A stretch of 64,000 nt of DNA from an uncultured Chryseobacterium sp. (GCA_913777465.1 CAJYRQ010000037.1:1-64000), one strand, 5' to 3'. Numbered from the stretch's first letter, positions 33,448-43,905 are shown. Translations and numbers: made by a program. Notes: generated by a model from the sequence alone, not told the origin.

Positions 33448-36300
33448 TTAATCTCTGTTTTTAACAACAATCCATCCTGAATATTTAATCGGGGTCTGTT
33501 TGCTGTTCGGCTCGTTCCAGCTGAGATCAAACCAATAGTTTCCGGTAGGTACTTTTGTGCCGCCGACACCGCCGTCCCATTTGTATCCGTTGGCTTTATT
33601 CCCCTGGTGCATTTTTGCGCCGTATCGGTCAAAGATATTAAATACAAAATTCGGTTTGTAGGCCAGTGCGGAATAGTCCAGCACATCGTTAACCCCGTCT
33701 CCGTTTGGAGTAATGATGTTGATGAGGTTCGGTACCGTAACTTCCACATCAATAGGGTCACAATCATAGGAATCTTTCAGATAGAAGGTGTGATTTCCCC
33801 GAGGAACGTCGGTGAATACATTCGAGTCCTGCCATTTGATGTTGTCCATGGAATATTGGTAAGGGACAGTTCCTCCTGCTGCGTTTACGGTAACGGTATT
33901 ATTTGAAATATCGATGCTTGAAATCACAGGCTGCTCCGAAGCATATACTTTTACAGTCTGTCTTGTCGTACATTCGCCTGTTTTAAGATCTACCCAGTAG
34001 GTGCCTACCGTTACATCGTTAATGCTCTGGCTGGTTGCGCCGGTGCTCCATTTGTAGGTTGAGAATCCCGGACCTGCGTCCAGCGTCGTCGTATCTTCCA
34101 TACAGATGATCTTGTCTTCAAGAATGCTTGAATAAACCGGAGGGAGTACCACCAGGGTAACTTTGGCTATTCTGAAACATCCGTTTGCATTGGTTACCCT
34201 TACGAAAACAACCCCATTCGGAGCGATATAATTTGAGAAATTTGAAATTTGGTTTGTTCCGTTTTGTGCATCTGTTAGAGAAGGATAGTATTTTTTAGTA
34301 GTACCCGTAGTACTGGTTACCAAGGCTGTTGTTAAATCGAACAGGGCCATCGCCGGAGTAGCGGTAATGAAACATGATCTTAAAGTCGCTTCATTCACAT
34401 CCGGACTTGCCGAAACGGTGAAGGTTAAGGTTACCTGTTCGCAGTCTGTAAATTCAGGATCGTTTCCGCAGAATTTGTAAACGATGGTGTCCGTACCTGC
34501 AAATCCAAAAGTCGGTGTATAGATGATAACCCCGTTCGGATCGATAACCGCCGTACCGTTTGCCGGAGGCGTGACGATGGTTACGGTACTCGGAACATAG
34601 GTTTGGGTAGAATTGGTAAATGTAGGAACCACACTCTGGAAACCTTCACAAACCGTTAATGACTTTGTAGTCTGGTTAAGACAGGTAAATACTTTAAATA
34701 CCGGAGTTACTACCGGAGCACAGGTACCTACAATAACCCGTACCGTGTAATTTCCTGCCAGAACTGGAGTAAAGGTATTGGAAGTGGCTCCCGGAATGGC
34801 GGTATTGTTTCTGAACCACTGGTAAGAATCGAAGCCGTCATCTACCTCAAGAACCAGACCCGGGATACAGTCTCCGGTTTGTTTTGCAATTACCGGAATC
34901 GATGAGAATCCTGCAAAATATCCACCGTATCCTACCACCCCGCTTCCTCCGGAAATACCTGCCGTTACGGCTTTTGTAGAGGTAATCGTCATGTTCCCCG
35001 TAACGTTCGGGACAGAATACGAAACCCAGTTGTTGGTTCCCGTTACGTTATAAGGGCCCTGAGCGGCGGTAGGAGTTGCCCCGTTTACGGTAACGGCAGC
35101 CCCTTTTTCGGTAAGGATATTTAATTTTACATTATTCGTTGTAGGCGGAAGGATGTTGATCATTCCGATTTCGTCGATTTTTCTTGGCAAATAGCAGTTC
35201 AGCGGCGGGATATAGTTGAAACCGATTGTTGCGTTGCTGGAAGCTACCCCTGCCAATAGCTGATACACATATACATTCTTTGTAGTTTTAATGTACATGT
35301 TATAATGGTCATTCCCCTGGTTAATGTAATTGGTGTTGCTTACTTCATTTACCCTGTAGCTTTGCCCTTCGTTGAGCACTACGGCAGGAGTTGTTCCTGC
35401 GTTGATGTAAACTTCCGTATTGTCTTCGGTGGCAACGATCAGGGCATCTTCCATTCTCTTGCTGAGGTCCCCGTTTCCTTTTACCACCACGAATTCATTT
35501 CCGAGACGGTCCGTAGGCACCGATTGGTCCATAACGGTATCCGATCCATCGTAAAAACCTGTGGTAACAATAGCAAACTGCCCGTTGAAATTTCCGTTAG
35601 TTACCGAAACAGGTTTATTGGAAACTATTTTTGCACCGATGAATGCTTTTTTATTGGCTGCCGTATTTCCGACCCCTTCTATAATATAAGATTGCCCTTT
35701 ATTTAAGGTAAAGGTTATTGTCGGATTCGTTACTCCTGTCCACCCGTTGGTAAATGTGATGTTTGGGGAATATCCGGAAACCGTAACGGTAGTATTGTCT
35801 TCCGTGGCCATAATCCCTGCCATAAAGTTAAGAAGGTTACCAGAGGCAGATCCGGACACAATATTTTCAATGGGAGATACCACGGCATAAAATTTTGTGC
35901 CGATGCCTGCTTTTCCTTTTGAAGTAAGGATTTCTCCATGGCTGGATACCGAGAAACGGAGCGTTGCATAATAAGGCCTGGTCCCTTTGGTATACAATCC
36001 TTTACTGATCGGTGTAAACAGGTCTGTTTCCGCAGAAGTGATAATGGCTGCAAGAGGAACCGTAAACGTCTGGGGGCTTCCTTTACTGACGGTTACCGTA
36101 CCAATCAGCACATTGTTGCTGAAGATCTGTACGGGAAAAGGAGTCACGGAGTCCGTAGAAAAATACAAAGCCTGCTGCGGACTCGAGAGCACAGAGCTTC
36201 TGGCTGCCATCGGGGCAAACCAGTGGTCGGTATCCCGTTGTGCAAAAACTGTATTGATTCCCAGAAAAATCAATACAAACGATAATAAAATTTTATTCAT
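33448..36300 (-). CDS. Giant T9SS type B surface protein, array copy 3
   Basis: This 950-residue protein starts at the ATG at 36300 (MNKILLSFVLIFLG). A TTG at 36324 in the same frame lies inside the -7 box and is not used. After the signal peptide (INTVFAQ) comes RDTDHWFAPM, then the IgGFc-binding-like region, YQWFRNN, the segment VPSTVTIVTPPANGTAVIDP, one SCFITATPAMALFDLTTALV module, and LDAGPGFSTYKWSTGATSQS. The CHU_C domain (ITPNGDGVNDVLDYSAL ... GWIVVKNRD) closes the protein. It is closest to copy 2 in layout and by eye, suggesting a relatively recent duplication of that pair. Confidence 0.88.
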   Translation of the reverse strand: MNKILLSFVLIFLGINTVFAQRDTDHWFAPMAARSSVLSSPQQALYFSTDSVTPFPVQIFSNNVLIGTVTVSKGSPQTFTVPLAAIITSAETDLFTPISKGLYTKGTRPYYATLRFSVSSHGEILTSKGKAGIGTKFYAVVSPIENIVSGSASGNLLNFMAGIMATEDNTTVTVSGYSPNITFTNGWTGVTNPTITFTLNKGQSYIIEGVGNTAANKKAFIGAKIVSNKPVSVTNGNFNGQFAIVTTGFYDGSDTVMDQSVPTDRLGNEFVVVKGNGDLSKRMEDALIVATEDNTEVYINAGTTPAVVLNEGQSYRVNEVSNTNYINQGNDHYNMYIKTTKNVYVYQLLAGVASSNATIGFNYIPPLNCYLPRKIDEIGMINILPPTTNNVKLNILTEKGAAVTVNGATPTAAQGPYNVTGTNNWVSYSVPNVTGNMTITSTKAVTAGISGGSGVVGYGGYFAGFSSIPVIAKQTGDCIPGLVLEVDDGFDSYQWFRNNTAIPGATSNTFTPVLAGNYTVRVIVGTCAPVVTPVFKVFTCLNQTTKSLTVCEGFQSVVPTFTNSTQTYVPSTVTIVTPPANGTAVIDPNGVIIYTPTFGFAGTDTIVYKFCGNDPEFTDCEQVTLTFTVSASPDVNEATLRSCFITATPAMALFDLTTALVTSTTGTTKKYYPSLTDAQNGTNQISNFSNYIAPNGVVFVRVTNANGCFRIAKVTLVVLPPVYSSILEDKIICMEDTTTLDAGPGFSTYKWSTGATSQSINDVTVGTYWVDLKTGECTTRQTVKVYASEQPVISSIDISNNTVTVNAAGGTVPYQYSMDNIKWQDSNVFTDVPRGNHTFYLKDSYDCDPIDVEVTVPNLINIITPNGDGVNDVLDYSALAYKPNFVFNIFDRYGAKMHQGNKANGYKWDGGVGGTKVPTGNYWFDLSWNEPNSKQTPIKYSGWIVVKNRD

Positions 36301-36321
36301 AATATGGAATATGGATTCTTG

Positions 36322-36329
36322 CAAAAATA
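36322..36329 (-). promoter_or_regulatory. -7 box of array copy 3
   Basis: TATTTTTG on the minus strand lies 21 nt before the ATG at 36300 and contains the in-frame TTG that must be rejected as a start. Confidence 0.6.
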
Positions 36330-36387
36330 ATAGAAAATTCTTTTAAATATTAAATTATTATTAAAATTTATATTCAGGCATGAAAAA

Positions 36388-36408
36388 GCCACGATTTAAA
36401 ATCGTGGC
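36388..36408 (-). terminator. Terminator after array copy 4
   Basis: The arms GCCACGATTT and AAATCGTGGC (10 bp) lie about 24 nt after the stop at 36432. Confidence 0.65.
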
Positions 36409-36431
36409 CTGAAGATTTTTTTTAAGGATAT

Positions 36432-39400
36432 CTAATCTATGTTTTTCACCATGATCCATCCGGTGTATTTGATTGGCGTCTTTTCTTTATTTGGTTCATT
36501 CCAGTTGATGTGGAACCAGTAAGTCCCTGTGGAAATCTTCTTATCGAAATGTCTGCCGTCCCATTTATAGTTGTTGAATTTATCACCGGTAAACACTTTG
36601 TTGCCGTATCGGTCGTAAATCATGAAGCTCAGGTTTTCTTTATAAGCCAGTTCACTGTAATCGATATAGTCATTTCTGTTATCACCGTTCGGCGTGATGG
36701 CATTTACCAGGTTCGGTACGGTGATTTCCACGGAAACCGGTGTACAGTTGTATGCATCTTTTACATAAAATATATGCTGCCCTCTGGAAAGTCCTGTGAA
36801 TACATTGGAATCCTGCCAGTTTGAAGGGGTATCTACTGCATACTGATAAGGTGCTTTACCGCCTTTTACCCGGACGGTTGCCGTATTGTTGGAAATTTCA
36901 ATCTCGGAAATTACCGGGTCTTCCGCTTTTTTCACGCTTACCAGCTGCTTTACGGAACATCCGTTGTCTTTAAGGATTACCCAGTAGTTACCTACGGATA
37001 CTCCGGATATCGATTGTGTCGTAGCTCCTGTGCTCCACAGATAAGACTGGTAACCAGGTCCTGCATCAAGATTGGTTCTTGCATCGATACAGATCGTTTT
37101 ATCTACCAGAACAGGCGATCTTTTCGGAGGGATTACAACAAGGTTTACTTTGGCAATGGCATAACATCCGCTTGAATTAAATACCCTGATGTAAACGTTT
37201 CCGTTTCCTGAAATATAAGCCAAAGGATTCAGGATTTCATTGGTTGCGTTGCTGGCATCCACAAAAGTAGGGTAGTATTTCTTCGTGATCGGCGTCTGTG
37301 TTGAAACATTGGCCAGAGAAAGGTTGAAGGCAGCCTTCGTTTCATCCGCTTCAAGGAAGCATTCGCTGATGGTCGCTTCAGTCACTACCGGTGTCGGAAG
37401 GAAATCCAGGGTGATTTTTGCATTTCCGGTACAGCCTTCATTGGTCGTTACCTTTACATATACAAAACCGGCTCCTGAGAAATAGTTGGTAATATTGGTC
37501 GTGATTTCATTCGTGCCTGCATTCAGGTCTGCCAGTGTCGGGTAGAATTTCTTAACTACAGGATTGTAAGTTGTTACGTTGGCTGCTGTAAGATCAAAGA
37601 ATCCTTTTCCGTTGTACTGGCATGCTTTGATGGTGGTATCCGTTAAAATAAAAGGCACTACCGTCAGGTTCAGGGTAACCTGTTCACAGTCTACAAACTC
37701 AGCGGCGTTTCCGCAGAACTTATAAATAATGGTATCAGGTCCCAAATATCCCGGATTCGGAATATAGGTAATCTGACCCGATCCGTTGATGGTTGCCGTT
37801 CCGTGGATAGGCTGGGTAACAATGGTTATGGTACTGGCCAGCGGCGTCTGTGTTGTCGTAAATGAAAACGCAGGCGTGATGATTTTCGTAGCACAGGCAT
37901 TAATGCTGGTTGTGGTATTTCTTATACAGCTGGTTACTTTATAAACCGGCGTCGTAACCGGCGGGCAGCTTCCGATCGTTACCTTCACGGTATAATTCCC
38001 TGCGGTTGACGGGGTAATGGTATTTTGGGTGGCGCCGGCAATGGCTACGCCGTTTAAGAACCACTGGTACGTCTCATAACTGTCGTCCACTTCCAGGATA
38101 ATCCCCGGAATACATTCACCGGTCTGCTTGGCGATTACAGGAATGGAAGAGAACCCTGCAAAATATCCTCCGTACCCTGCGGTACTGTATCCTCCGTTAA
38201 TTCCGGCAGTTACTGCTTTGGTAGAGTTAACCGTAACATTTCCTGAGATTCCTTCGATCGCATATGTTACCCAGTTGGTATTTCCTGTCAGAGGATAAGG
38301 CCCTTGCGCTGCTGTCGGAGTAGTTGCCGCACCTCCGTTAGAAGTATACGTAACGGTTGCGCCTGCTTCCGTTAAAATATTCAGTTTTAAGCTGATCCCT
38401 GAAACACTTGGCATTTCGTCGATCTTCCCGATCTCGTCTATTTTTTTAGGCAGGAAACAGTTCAACGGAGGGATGTAGTTGTATCCTCCCGTATTGTTTG
38501 CCGTTCCTACGCCTACCAGCTGATACAGGTACACGTTTTTGGACGTGGAAACCAGCATATTGAAATGTCCGCTTCCCGGGGTCTGTTCGATATAATTTGT
38601 TTCGTTGATTCTGTACCATTGTCCTGCATTGATGGTTGCCAAAGGTGTTGTTCCGCCATTTACAAAGATCTGCGTATTGTCTTCTGTTGCAATTACGATT
38701 CCTCCTTCCATATTCTCAGAAGGGGCAGTAGACTTTGTTTTTACCATGGCGAAGGTACTTCCTAATCTTTCTACGGGAACCGACTGGTCCATAATAAGGT
38801 CGGAACCGGAAGAGCCTCCCGCTCCGAAGTTACCGTTGGCACTTCCGTTAGTTAAAGTAATAGGCTTATCAGAAACAATTTTTGCTCCTATAAATCCGGT
38901 AAGATTGGCTGAATTTCCGTTATTTCCGGCCATGATATAGGATTGCCCTTTGTTCAGTGTGAAAGACTGCGAATTTCCTGCCGGCGATCCACCGATAAAC
39001 GTTAGTCCCGGCGTCGTCCAGGTTACTGTGACCAATGTATTGTCTTCGGTAGCCAGGACGCCTGCCGTAAAATTATTTGAAGAACCGGTACCCGCATTGG
39101 TATTGGGTGCATTGGCTACGTAAAATAATTTTCCGATTCCGGCCTTTCCTTTAGAGGTAATAATTTCACCATGAGAGATCTGTGCGGATCTCAGGGTGCA
39201 ATAGAAAGGCTTGTCTCCTTTCAGATACAGCCCTTTTGTAATTACCTGAAGGGCATCAGTTGTTGCAGTTGCAGATACAAGTGCCGCAGCTACAGTATAC
39301 GATTGTGGGCTTCCCTTGCTGATGGTAACCGTCTGGATCAGGTTATTATTGTTATAAATCTTTACATCAAAGGGGGTGGTTGAATCTGTCGAAAGGTATA

Positions 39401-39524
39401 ACGCATTGGTATATCCCGACGTGGATGCATAGTAAGGTGCGATCCAGTGATCCGTATCCCTTTGGGCAAAAACGGTATTAATACTTAAAAGTAATAATAC
39501 AAAAGATAGTAGAAATCTTTTCAT
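36432..39524 (-). CDS. Giant T9SS type B surface protein, array copy 4
   Basis: This 1030-residue protein starts at ATG 39524 (MKRFLLSFVLLL). The signal peptide INTVFAQ is nearly the same as in copy 3 and is followed by RDTDHWIAPY, where Ile replaces the Phe of the other copies. The IgGFc-binding-like region, YQWFLNG, VPVERLGSTFAMVKTKS and STITIVTQPIHGTATINGSG follow. Two modules (ACQYNGKGFFDLTAANV and ECFLEADETKAAFNLSLANV) separate this from LDAGPGYQSYLWSTGATTQS. The CHU_C domain (ITPNGDNRNDYIDYSEL ... GWIMVKNID) ends it. It is intermediate in length between the short and long copies. Confidence 0.88.
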   Translation of the reverse strand: MKRFLLSFVLLLLSINTVFAQRDTDHWIAPYYASTSGYTNALYLSTDSTTPFDVKIYNNNNLIQTVTISKGSPQSYTVAAALVSATATTDALQVITKGLYLKGDKPFYCTLRSAQISHGEIITSKGKAGIGKLFYVANAPNTNAGTGSSNNFTAGVLATEDNTLVTVTWTTPGLTFIGGSPAGNSQSFTLNKGQSYIMAGNNGNSANLTGFIGAKIVSDKPITLTNGSANGNFGAGGSSGSDLIMDQSVPVERLGSTFAMVKTKSTAPSENMEGGIVIATEDNTQIFVNGGTTPLATINAGQWYRINETNYIEQTPGSGHFNMLVSTSKNVYLYQLVGVGTANNTGGYNYIPPLNCFLPKKIDEIGKIDEMPSVSGISLKLNILTEAGATVTYTSNGGAATTPTAAQGPYPLTGNTNWVTYAIEGISGNVTVNSTKAVTAGINGGYSTAGYGGYFAGFSSIPVIAKQTGECIPGIILEVDDSYETYQWFLNGVAIAGATQNTITPSTAGNYTVKVTIGSCPPVTTPVYKVTSCIRNTTTSINACATKIITPAFSFTTTQTPLASTITIVTQPIHGTATINGSGQITYIPNPGYLGPDTIIYKFCGNAAEFVDCEQVTLNLTVVPFILTDTTIKACQYNGKGFFDLTAANVTTYNPVVKKFYPTLADLNAGTNEITTNITNYFSGAGFVYVKVTTNEGCTGNAKITLDFLPTPVVTEATISECFLEADETKAAFNLSLANVSTQTPITKKYYPTFVDASNATNEILNPLAYISGNGNVYIRVFNSSGCYAIAKVNLVVIPPKRSPVLVDKTICIDARTNLDAGPGYQSYLWSTGATTQSISGVSVGNYWVILKDNGCSVKQLVSVKKAEDPVISEIEISNNTATVRVKGGKAPYQYAVDTPSNWQDSNVFTGLSRGQHIFYVKDAYNCTPVSVEITVPNLVNAITPNGDNRNDYIDYSELAYKENLSFMIYDRYGNKVFTGDKFNNYKWDGRHFDKKISTGTYWFHINWNEPNKEKTPIKYTGWIMVKNID

Positions 39525-39546
39525 GTACAATGATTTAGGATTTCTA

Positions 39547-39554
39547 CAAATTTA
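39547..39554 (-). promoter_or_regulatory. -7 box of array copy 4
   Basis: TAAATTTG on the minus strand lies 22 nt before the ATG at 39524. Confidence 0.55.
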
Positions 39555-39600
39555 ATTAATTATATACATACCGTTAACAAAATGTAAATAAAATTTAAAA

Positions 39601-42600
39601 TTATTCACGATTTTTTATTAAAATCCATCCTGAATAAGAAACCGGCAATTTGGTGTCCGGCTCATTCCATCGCAATAAATACCAGTAAGTTCCGGTTGGC
39701 AGGGGTGCTCCGTTCATTTTTCCGTCCCACGTATAATTTTTGTCGGAAGATTTATGAACAATCGCTCCGTAACGGTCTGCAACCTCAATGGAAACATTCT
39801 GCTTAATTCTCAGGTCGGAATAATTCAGGACATCATTATGGCCGTCACCATTCGGTGTTATGGCATTAATCAGGTTCAGCACTAAAAATTCAGCACTTAC
39901 CGGCGAGCATCCGTCCGCGCTGATTACGTATACCGTGTGCAAGCCTCTCGAAAGCCCGGTGAAAACATTGGAAGACTGATAGTCGATCCCGTTCAATGAA
40001 TATTTATAAGGCGGCGTCCCCCCCGATACGGTAACTGTGGCATTGTAGCCTGAAACTTCAACCTTGGTAATTTTCGGTGTAGGGGCTGTCGTCACATTTA
40101 CAGACTGGCGGTAAACGCAGCCGTTGAATTCAAGATCTACATAATAGCTTCCTTCTCCTACATTTACAGTCTGGGTAGAGGCTCCCGTGCTCCACAGATA
40201 AGAAGTGAATCCCGGACCGGCATCTAAAGTGGCCTTATCATTAAGGCAGACTACTTTATCGGTCAGCACGGTGGATTTTTTAGGGGTCTTTAAAGTAATG
40301 GTCAAAATGCCGGTGTTCGGACATGCCGCAGCACTTGTAAATCTTATGTAAAAAGTCTGGTTTGAGGTAATGGTCTGAACAGAAGTGACAGCATTGGTTC
40401 CCGCCTGTGCATTGGCCAGTGTACTGTAAAAGGTCAGACTTACCGAAGGATCAGCGGTAAAGAGGTTCTTGTAATCATTCAGGTTGGCACTTTCCGAACC
40501 ATTGACATCAATGTCGCAGATTTCGGCACTGCCATTTCCTGAGGTAAGTGTAATCCTGTTGCCGATCTTGAAATTAATCTGTCCGAAAGCAGCGGGGCAA
40601 CTTCCGCTAAGTGCATCCACTCTTACATAAACCGTTGTATTGGCCGTATAGGTCCAGTTAGCCGGTAAAGTATTGTTGTTCCCGGCAGTGGCATCTGCCT
40701 GCAGCAGATAATACCTTACGTTGAAGCTGGCGGAACCCGTTACGATCTGTGGTGTAATGGCGGGAAAATTCACATTCACAATCCCGTCAAAATTATCATC
40801 GCAAAGGGTTGAGTTATAGTTGTTGGTATTGATATTAGGCAGCGGGGTAACCGTTAAGGTAATCTGTGCAACCTTTGAACATCCTGCCGATGAAGTTACG
40901 TTGGCATAAATAATCCCGGAAGGCCCTGAATAGGTTGCCGGATTGGTAATCTGCCCCGTCAGGTTTGAATTGGCAAAATAAGTAATGGTTATTCCGGGAT
41001 AGGAGGAAATAGCGGCGGAAGTAAGGTTAAAGGTCCCGTTTCCGTTGGCGTCTGCGCAGGCTGTTAACGAGCTGTTGGTCACGTTAGGCAATGGATTTAC
41101 CGTTAGAGTAATCTGAGCCGTTTTTGAACATCCCGCCGGTGAGGTTACATTGGTATAAATAATCCCCGAAGGCCCTGAATAAGCTGCCGGATTGGCAATC
41201 GGCCCCGTCAGGTTTGAACTGGCAAAATAAGTAATGGTTACTCCCGGATCGGAAGAAAGATTGGCGGAAGTAAGATTAAAGGTTCCGTTTCCGTTGGTTC
41301 CGGCACAGACCGTCAGGGAACCGTTGGTCACATTTGGCAAAGGATTTACCGTTAAAGTAATCTGAGCCGTTTTTGAACATCCTGTTGAGGATGTTACATT
41401 GGCATAAATAATCCCGGAAGGTCCTGAATAAGCTGCCGGATTGGTAATCGGGGTTCCCGTTAAAGCAGGATTGGTAAAATAAGTAATGGTTACTCCCGGA
41501 TCGGAAGAAATATTAGCTGAGGTAAGATTAAAAGTTCCGTTTCCGTTTGCTCCTGCGCAGGCCGTTAACGAAGCGTTAGTAACGGTTGGTGCAGGGGTGA
41601 TTGATAAAGCGATCTGGGCCGTTTTCGAACATCCGTACTGGGAAGTTACATTGGCATAGATGGTTCCCGCAGGACCGGTATAAGCGGCTGGATTGGCAAT
41701 GGGTGTTCCCGTTAAAGCAGGATTGGTAAAATAAGTAACCGTTGTTCCGGGATCGGGGGTAACGCTTACGGAAGTCAGGTTATATGTTCCGTTTCCGTTG
41801 GTGTCCGGACAGGAGCTCAGGCTGCCGTTGGCAGTCTGAAGAACATCGGTATTAATGATGATCTTAAAATATTCGAAATCGGCGGGATTTCCGTTGCCCT
41901 GAATATAATAAATAAACGTATCGGTAGTATCAGCGGTCAGTCCCGGATTTGGCGTATAAGTAATCTGCCCGGTTGCCGGATTTATGGTAGCCGTTCCTGA
42001 AGTTGGTGCCAGAATAATACTCGTGTTGGAAGGAACGATGGTCTGCGTTGAATTTGAAAATGCAGGCGTGATTACCTTGGTGTTGCAGGACCCGATATTA
42101 TAAGTTGTCGTTGTGATAGGCGGACAAAGGGTATATGAATAAGAATTGGTTGCAACGCTTCCGCAATTGTTTTTCGTTACGGTACAGGTGTAGTTTCCGG
42201 CACCGTAGGTTTCCGGATTTATGGAAAAAGCAGTGGCTCCCGGAATAGGAGTCCCGTTGAGGTACCACTGGTAGGTGTCATAGGAATTATCCACCTGCAA
42301 TACAACCCCGGTATAGCAATCCCCGGTTTTGGAGATGACAGGTACTGATGAAAACCCAGCGAAATATCCGCCGTAGCCCACCGCACCGCTTCCTGCGGCA
42401 ATTCCTGCCGTTACGGATTTTGTAGAATTCACGGTTACCGTTCCGGTGATGTTAGGAACGGTATACGTTACCCAGTTCGGATTTCCGTTTACAGGGTAAG
42501 GGCCGTTGGCCGCTGCAATAGGAGTTCCGTTTAAAGTAACGGTAGCCCCCGTTTGGGTAATGATATTTAATCTTGTATTGAAAGTCTGGTTTCCGATTTT

Positions 42601-43707
42601 ATTAATAAATCCGATTTCATCCACCTTATTCGGCATATAGCAGCTCAGGGGCGGAATAAAATTCATTCCTCCCGTAGCATATTCGTTTCCGCTGAGGTTA
42701 GAAACACCTGCCAGCAGCTGATAAACGTAGATGTTATTATTCGCCGAAATTCCCATATTGTAATTATCCCCGGTTCCGTGCTGGATGTAGTTAATGCTCG
42801 GAACCATGTAGTATTGTCCCGCATTCAGGGTAATTCCGGAAGGGATGCCGTTGATGGTGATATTGGTTCCGTTTTGGGTAGCGACAATCAGTGCCGTTTC
42901 CATCTCCGAAGCTGCGGTCCCGTTTCCTTTTACCACCACGAATTCCTTGCCCAAGCGGTCCGCCGGTACGGCCTGGTCCATCAGGATATCGTTATTGGTG
43001 AAGTTTAAACTGGTATAAATTCCGTTGAAGTTTCCATTGGTTACGGAAACCGGCTTGGTCGACTGGATCTTTGCGCCGATCAGCCCGTCCAGGTTATTTA
43101 CCGAGTCGGTACTCAGGGCATCCAGAATATAGGATTGTCCTTTATTTAAAGTAAACGTTTTGGTAGGGCTGGAAGTCCCGTCTGAGAAAACCACATTGGG
43201 ATTATAGCCCGAAAGCACAACGGAAGTATTGTCTTCTGTTGCGGTAACACCTATGGTGGAATTAACGTAAAGGGCGGTCCCGGTGATAGGAGCCATCCCT
43301 ACATAAAAAGTAGTTCCAAGGCCGGCCAGTCCTTTGGATGTAATGATCTCCGCATGATTGGGAAGAGAAAACCGGTAGTTGGCGAAAAACTTTTTGCTGC
43401 CTTTCAGATACACCCCCATGGAGTTGGGCGTAAAAAGATCAGACGGGTTATCCGTAATCAGGAAATTATTGGGAATACTTACCTGTGCCGGATTTCCTTT
43501 ACTTACCTGTACCGTTGTAAAAAGGGAATTGCTGTTGTAAACCTGCACGGAAAAAGGCGTGGCCTCATCCGTAGACAAGTATAAAAATCCCTGCAGATTG
43601 GCGGTTCCTGCCTTGGAGGCCATTGGAGCAAACCAATGATCCGTATCAAGCTGTGCATTGAATAATAAACAAAGAAAAGTACAAATGGTTAGTAAAAGTT
43701 TTTTCAT
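39601..43707 (-). CDS. Giant T9SS type B surface protein with four 83-residue repeats, array copy 5
   Basis: At 1368 residues this is the longest copy. The start is ATG 43707 (MKKLLLTICTFLCL). The in-frame TTG at 43728 lies in the -7 box. The signal peptide is followed by LDTDHWFAPM, the IgGFc-binding-like region, and YQWYLNGTPIPGA. Four tandem repeats of about 83 residues follow, each with a SLT-x-C-A-x-x-NGNGTFNLTSA opening and a TVNPLPN-type end (first unit slightly diverged). Two CDDNFDG / CDIDVNG modules and LDAGPGFTSYLWSTGASTQT come next. The CHU_C domain (ITPNGDGHNDVLNYSDL ... GWILIKNRE) ends the protein. No hairpin terminator was found between this gene and copy 4. Confidence 0.88.
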   Translation of the reverse strand: MKKLLLTICTFLCLLFNAQLDTDHWFAPMASKAGTANLQGFLYLSTDEATPFSVQVYNSNSLFTTVQVSKGNPAQVSIPNNFLITDNPSDLFTPNSMGVYLKGSKKFFANYRFSLPNHAEIITSKGLAGLGTTFYVGMAPITGTALYVNSTIGVTATEDNTSVVLSGYNPNVVFSDGTSSPTKTFTLNKGQSYILDALSTDSVNNLDGLIGAKIQSTKPVSVTNGNFNGIYTSLNFTNNDILMDQAVPADRLGKEFVVVKGNGTAASEMETALIVATQNGTNITINGIPSGITLNAGQYYMVPSINYIQHGTGDNYNMGISANNNIYVYQLLAGVSNLSGNEYATGGMNFIPPLSCYMPNKVDEIGFINKIGNQTFNTRLNIITQTGATVTLNGTPIAAANGPYPVNGNPNWVTYTVPNITGTVTVNSTKSVTAGIAAGSGAVGYGGYFAGFSSVPVISKTGDCYTGVVLQVDNSYDTYQWYLNGTPIPGATAFSINPETYGAGNYTCTVTKNNCGSVATNSYSYTLCPPITTTTYNIGSCNTKVITPAFSNSTQTIVPSNTSIILAPTSGTATINPATGQITYTPNPGLTADTTDTFIYYIQGNGNPADFEYFKIIINTDVLQTANGSLSSCPDTNGNGTYNLTSVSVTPDPGTTVTYFTNPALTGTPIANPAAYTGPAGTIYANVTSQYGCSKTAQIALSITPAPTVTNASLTACAGANGNGTFNLTSANISSDPGVTITYFTNPALTGTPITNPAAYSGPSGIIYANVTSSTGCSKTAQITLTVNPLPNVTNGSLTVCAGTNGNGTFNLTSANLSSDPGVTITYFASSNLTGPIANPAAYSGPSGIIYTNVTSPAGCSKTAQITLTVNPLPNVTNSSLTACADANGNGTFNLTSAAISSYPGITITYFANSNLTGQITNPATYSGPSGIIYANVTSSAGCSKVAQITLTVTPLPNINTNNYNSTLCDDNFDGIVNVNFPAITPQIVTGSASFNVRYYLLQADATAGNNNTLPANWTYTANTTVYVRVDALSGSCPAAFGQINFKIGNRITLTSGNGSAEICDIDVNGSESANLNDYKNLFTADPSVSLTFYSTLANAQAGTNAVTSVQTITSNQTFYIRFTSAAACPNTGILTITLKTPKKSTVLTDKVVCLNDKATLDAGPGFTSYLWSTGASTQTVNVGEGSYYVDLEFNGCVYRQSVNVTTAPTPKITKVEVSGYNATVTVSGGTPPYKYSLNGIDYQSSNVFTGLSRGLHTVYVISADGCSPVSAEFLVLNLINAITPNGDGHNDVLNYSDLRIKQNVSIEVADRYGAIVHKSSDKNYTWDGKMNGAPLPTGTYWYLLRWNEPDTKLPVSYSGWILIKNRE
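40576..40701 (-). repeat. 126-bp patch nearly identical to a patch in array copy 6
   Basis: This tract aligns with 44881-45006 with only a handful of mismatches, four in the last 110 bp compared by eye. The sequence just beyond it is clearly diverged. It encodes the segment around YVRVDALSGSCPAAFGQI. Confidence 0.7.
40837..41835 (-). repeat. Four tandem 83-residue (about 249-bp) repeats in array copy 5
   Basis: The region is 999 bp. Unit openings are SLSSCPDTNGNG, SLTACAGANGNG, SLTVCAGTNGNG and SLTACADANGNG. The units share long stretches of near-identical DNA with each other and with the matching units at 45142-46137. Confidence 0.8.
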
Positions 43708-43725
43708 ATTTCTCAATAGGGGATG

Positions 43726-43733
43726 CAAATGTA
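43726..43733 (-). promoter_or_regulatory. -7 box of array copy 5
   Basis: TACATTTG on the minus strand lies 18 nt before the ATG at 43707. Confidence 0.6.
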
Positions 43734-43853
43734 AATATTAAAAATCAAATTTTTACATAAAATTTAATTACTAATTTCTATAATATTGAATATTGTTGAA
43801 TTTTTAATATTTTTTTAATATCCAGGCATATTCCATAAACGGAGAAATAAAAA

Positions 43854-43878
43854 TCCCGATGAGTCTCGGTCATCGGGA
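43854..43878 (-). terminator. Terminator after array copy 6
   Basis: The arms TCCCGATGA and TCATCGGGA (9 bp) lie about 28 nt after the stop at 43906, followed on the minus strand by TTTTTATTT. Confidence 0.75.
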
Positions 43879-43905
43879 AAGTATTCTGTATTTTTAAAAA
43901 TACGT

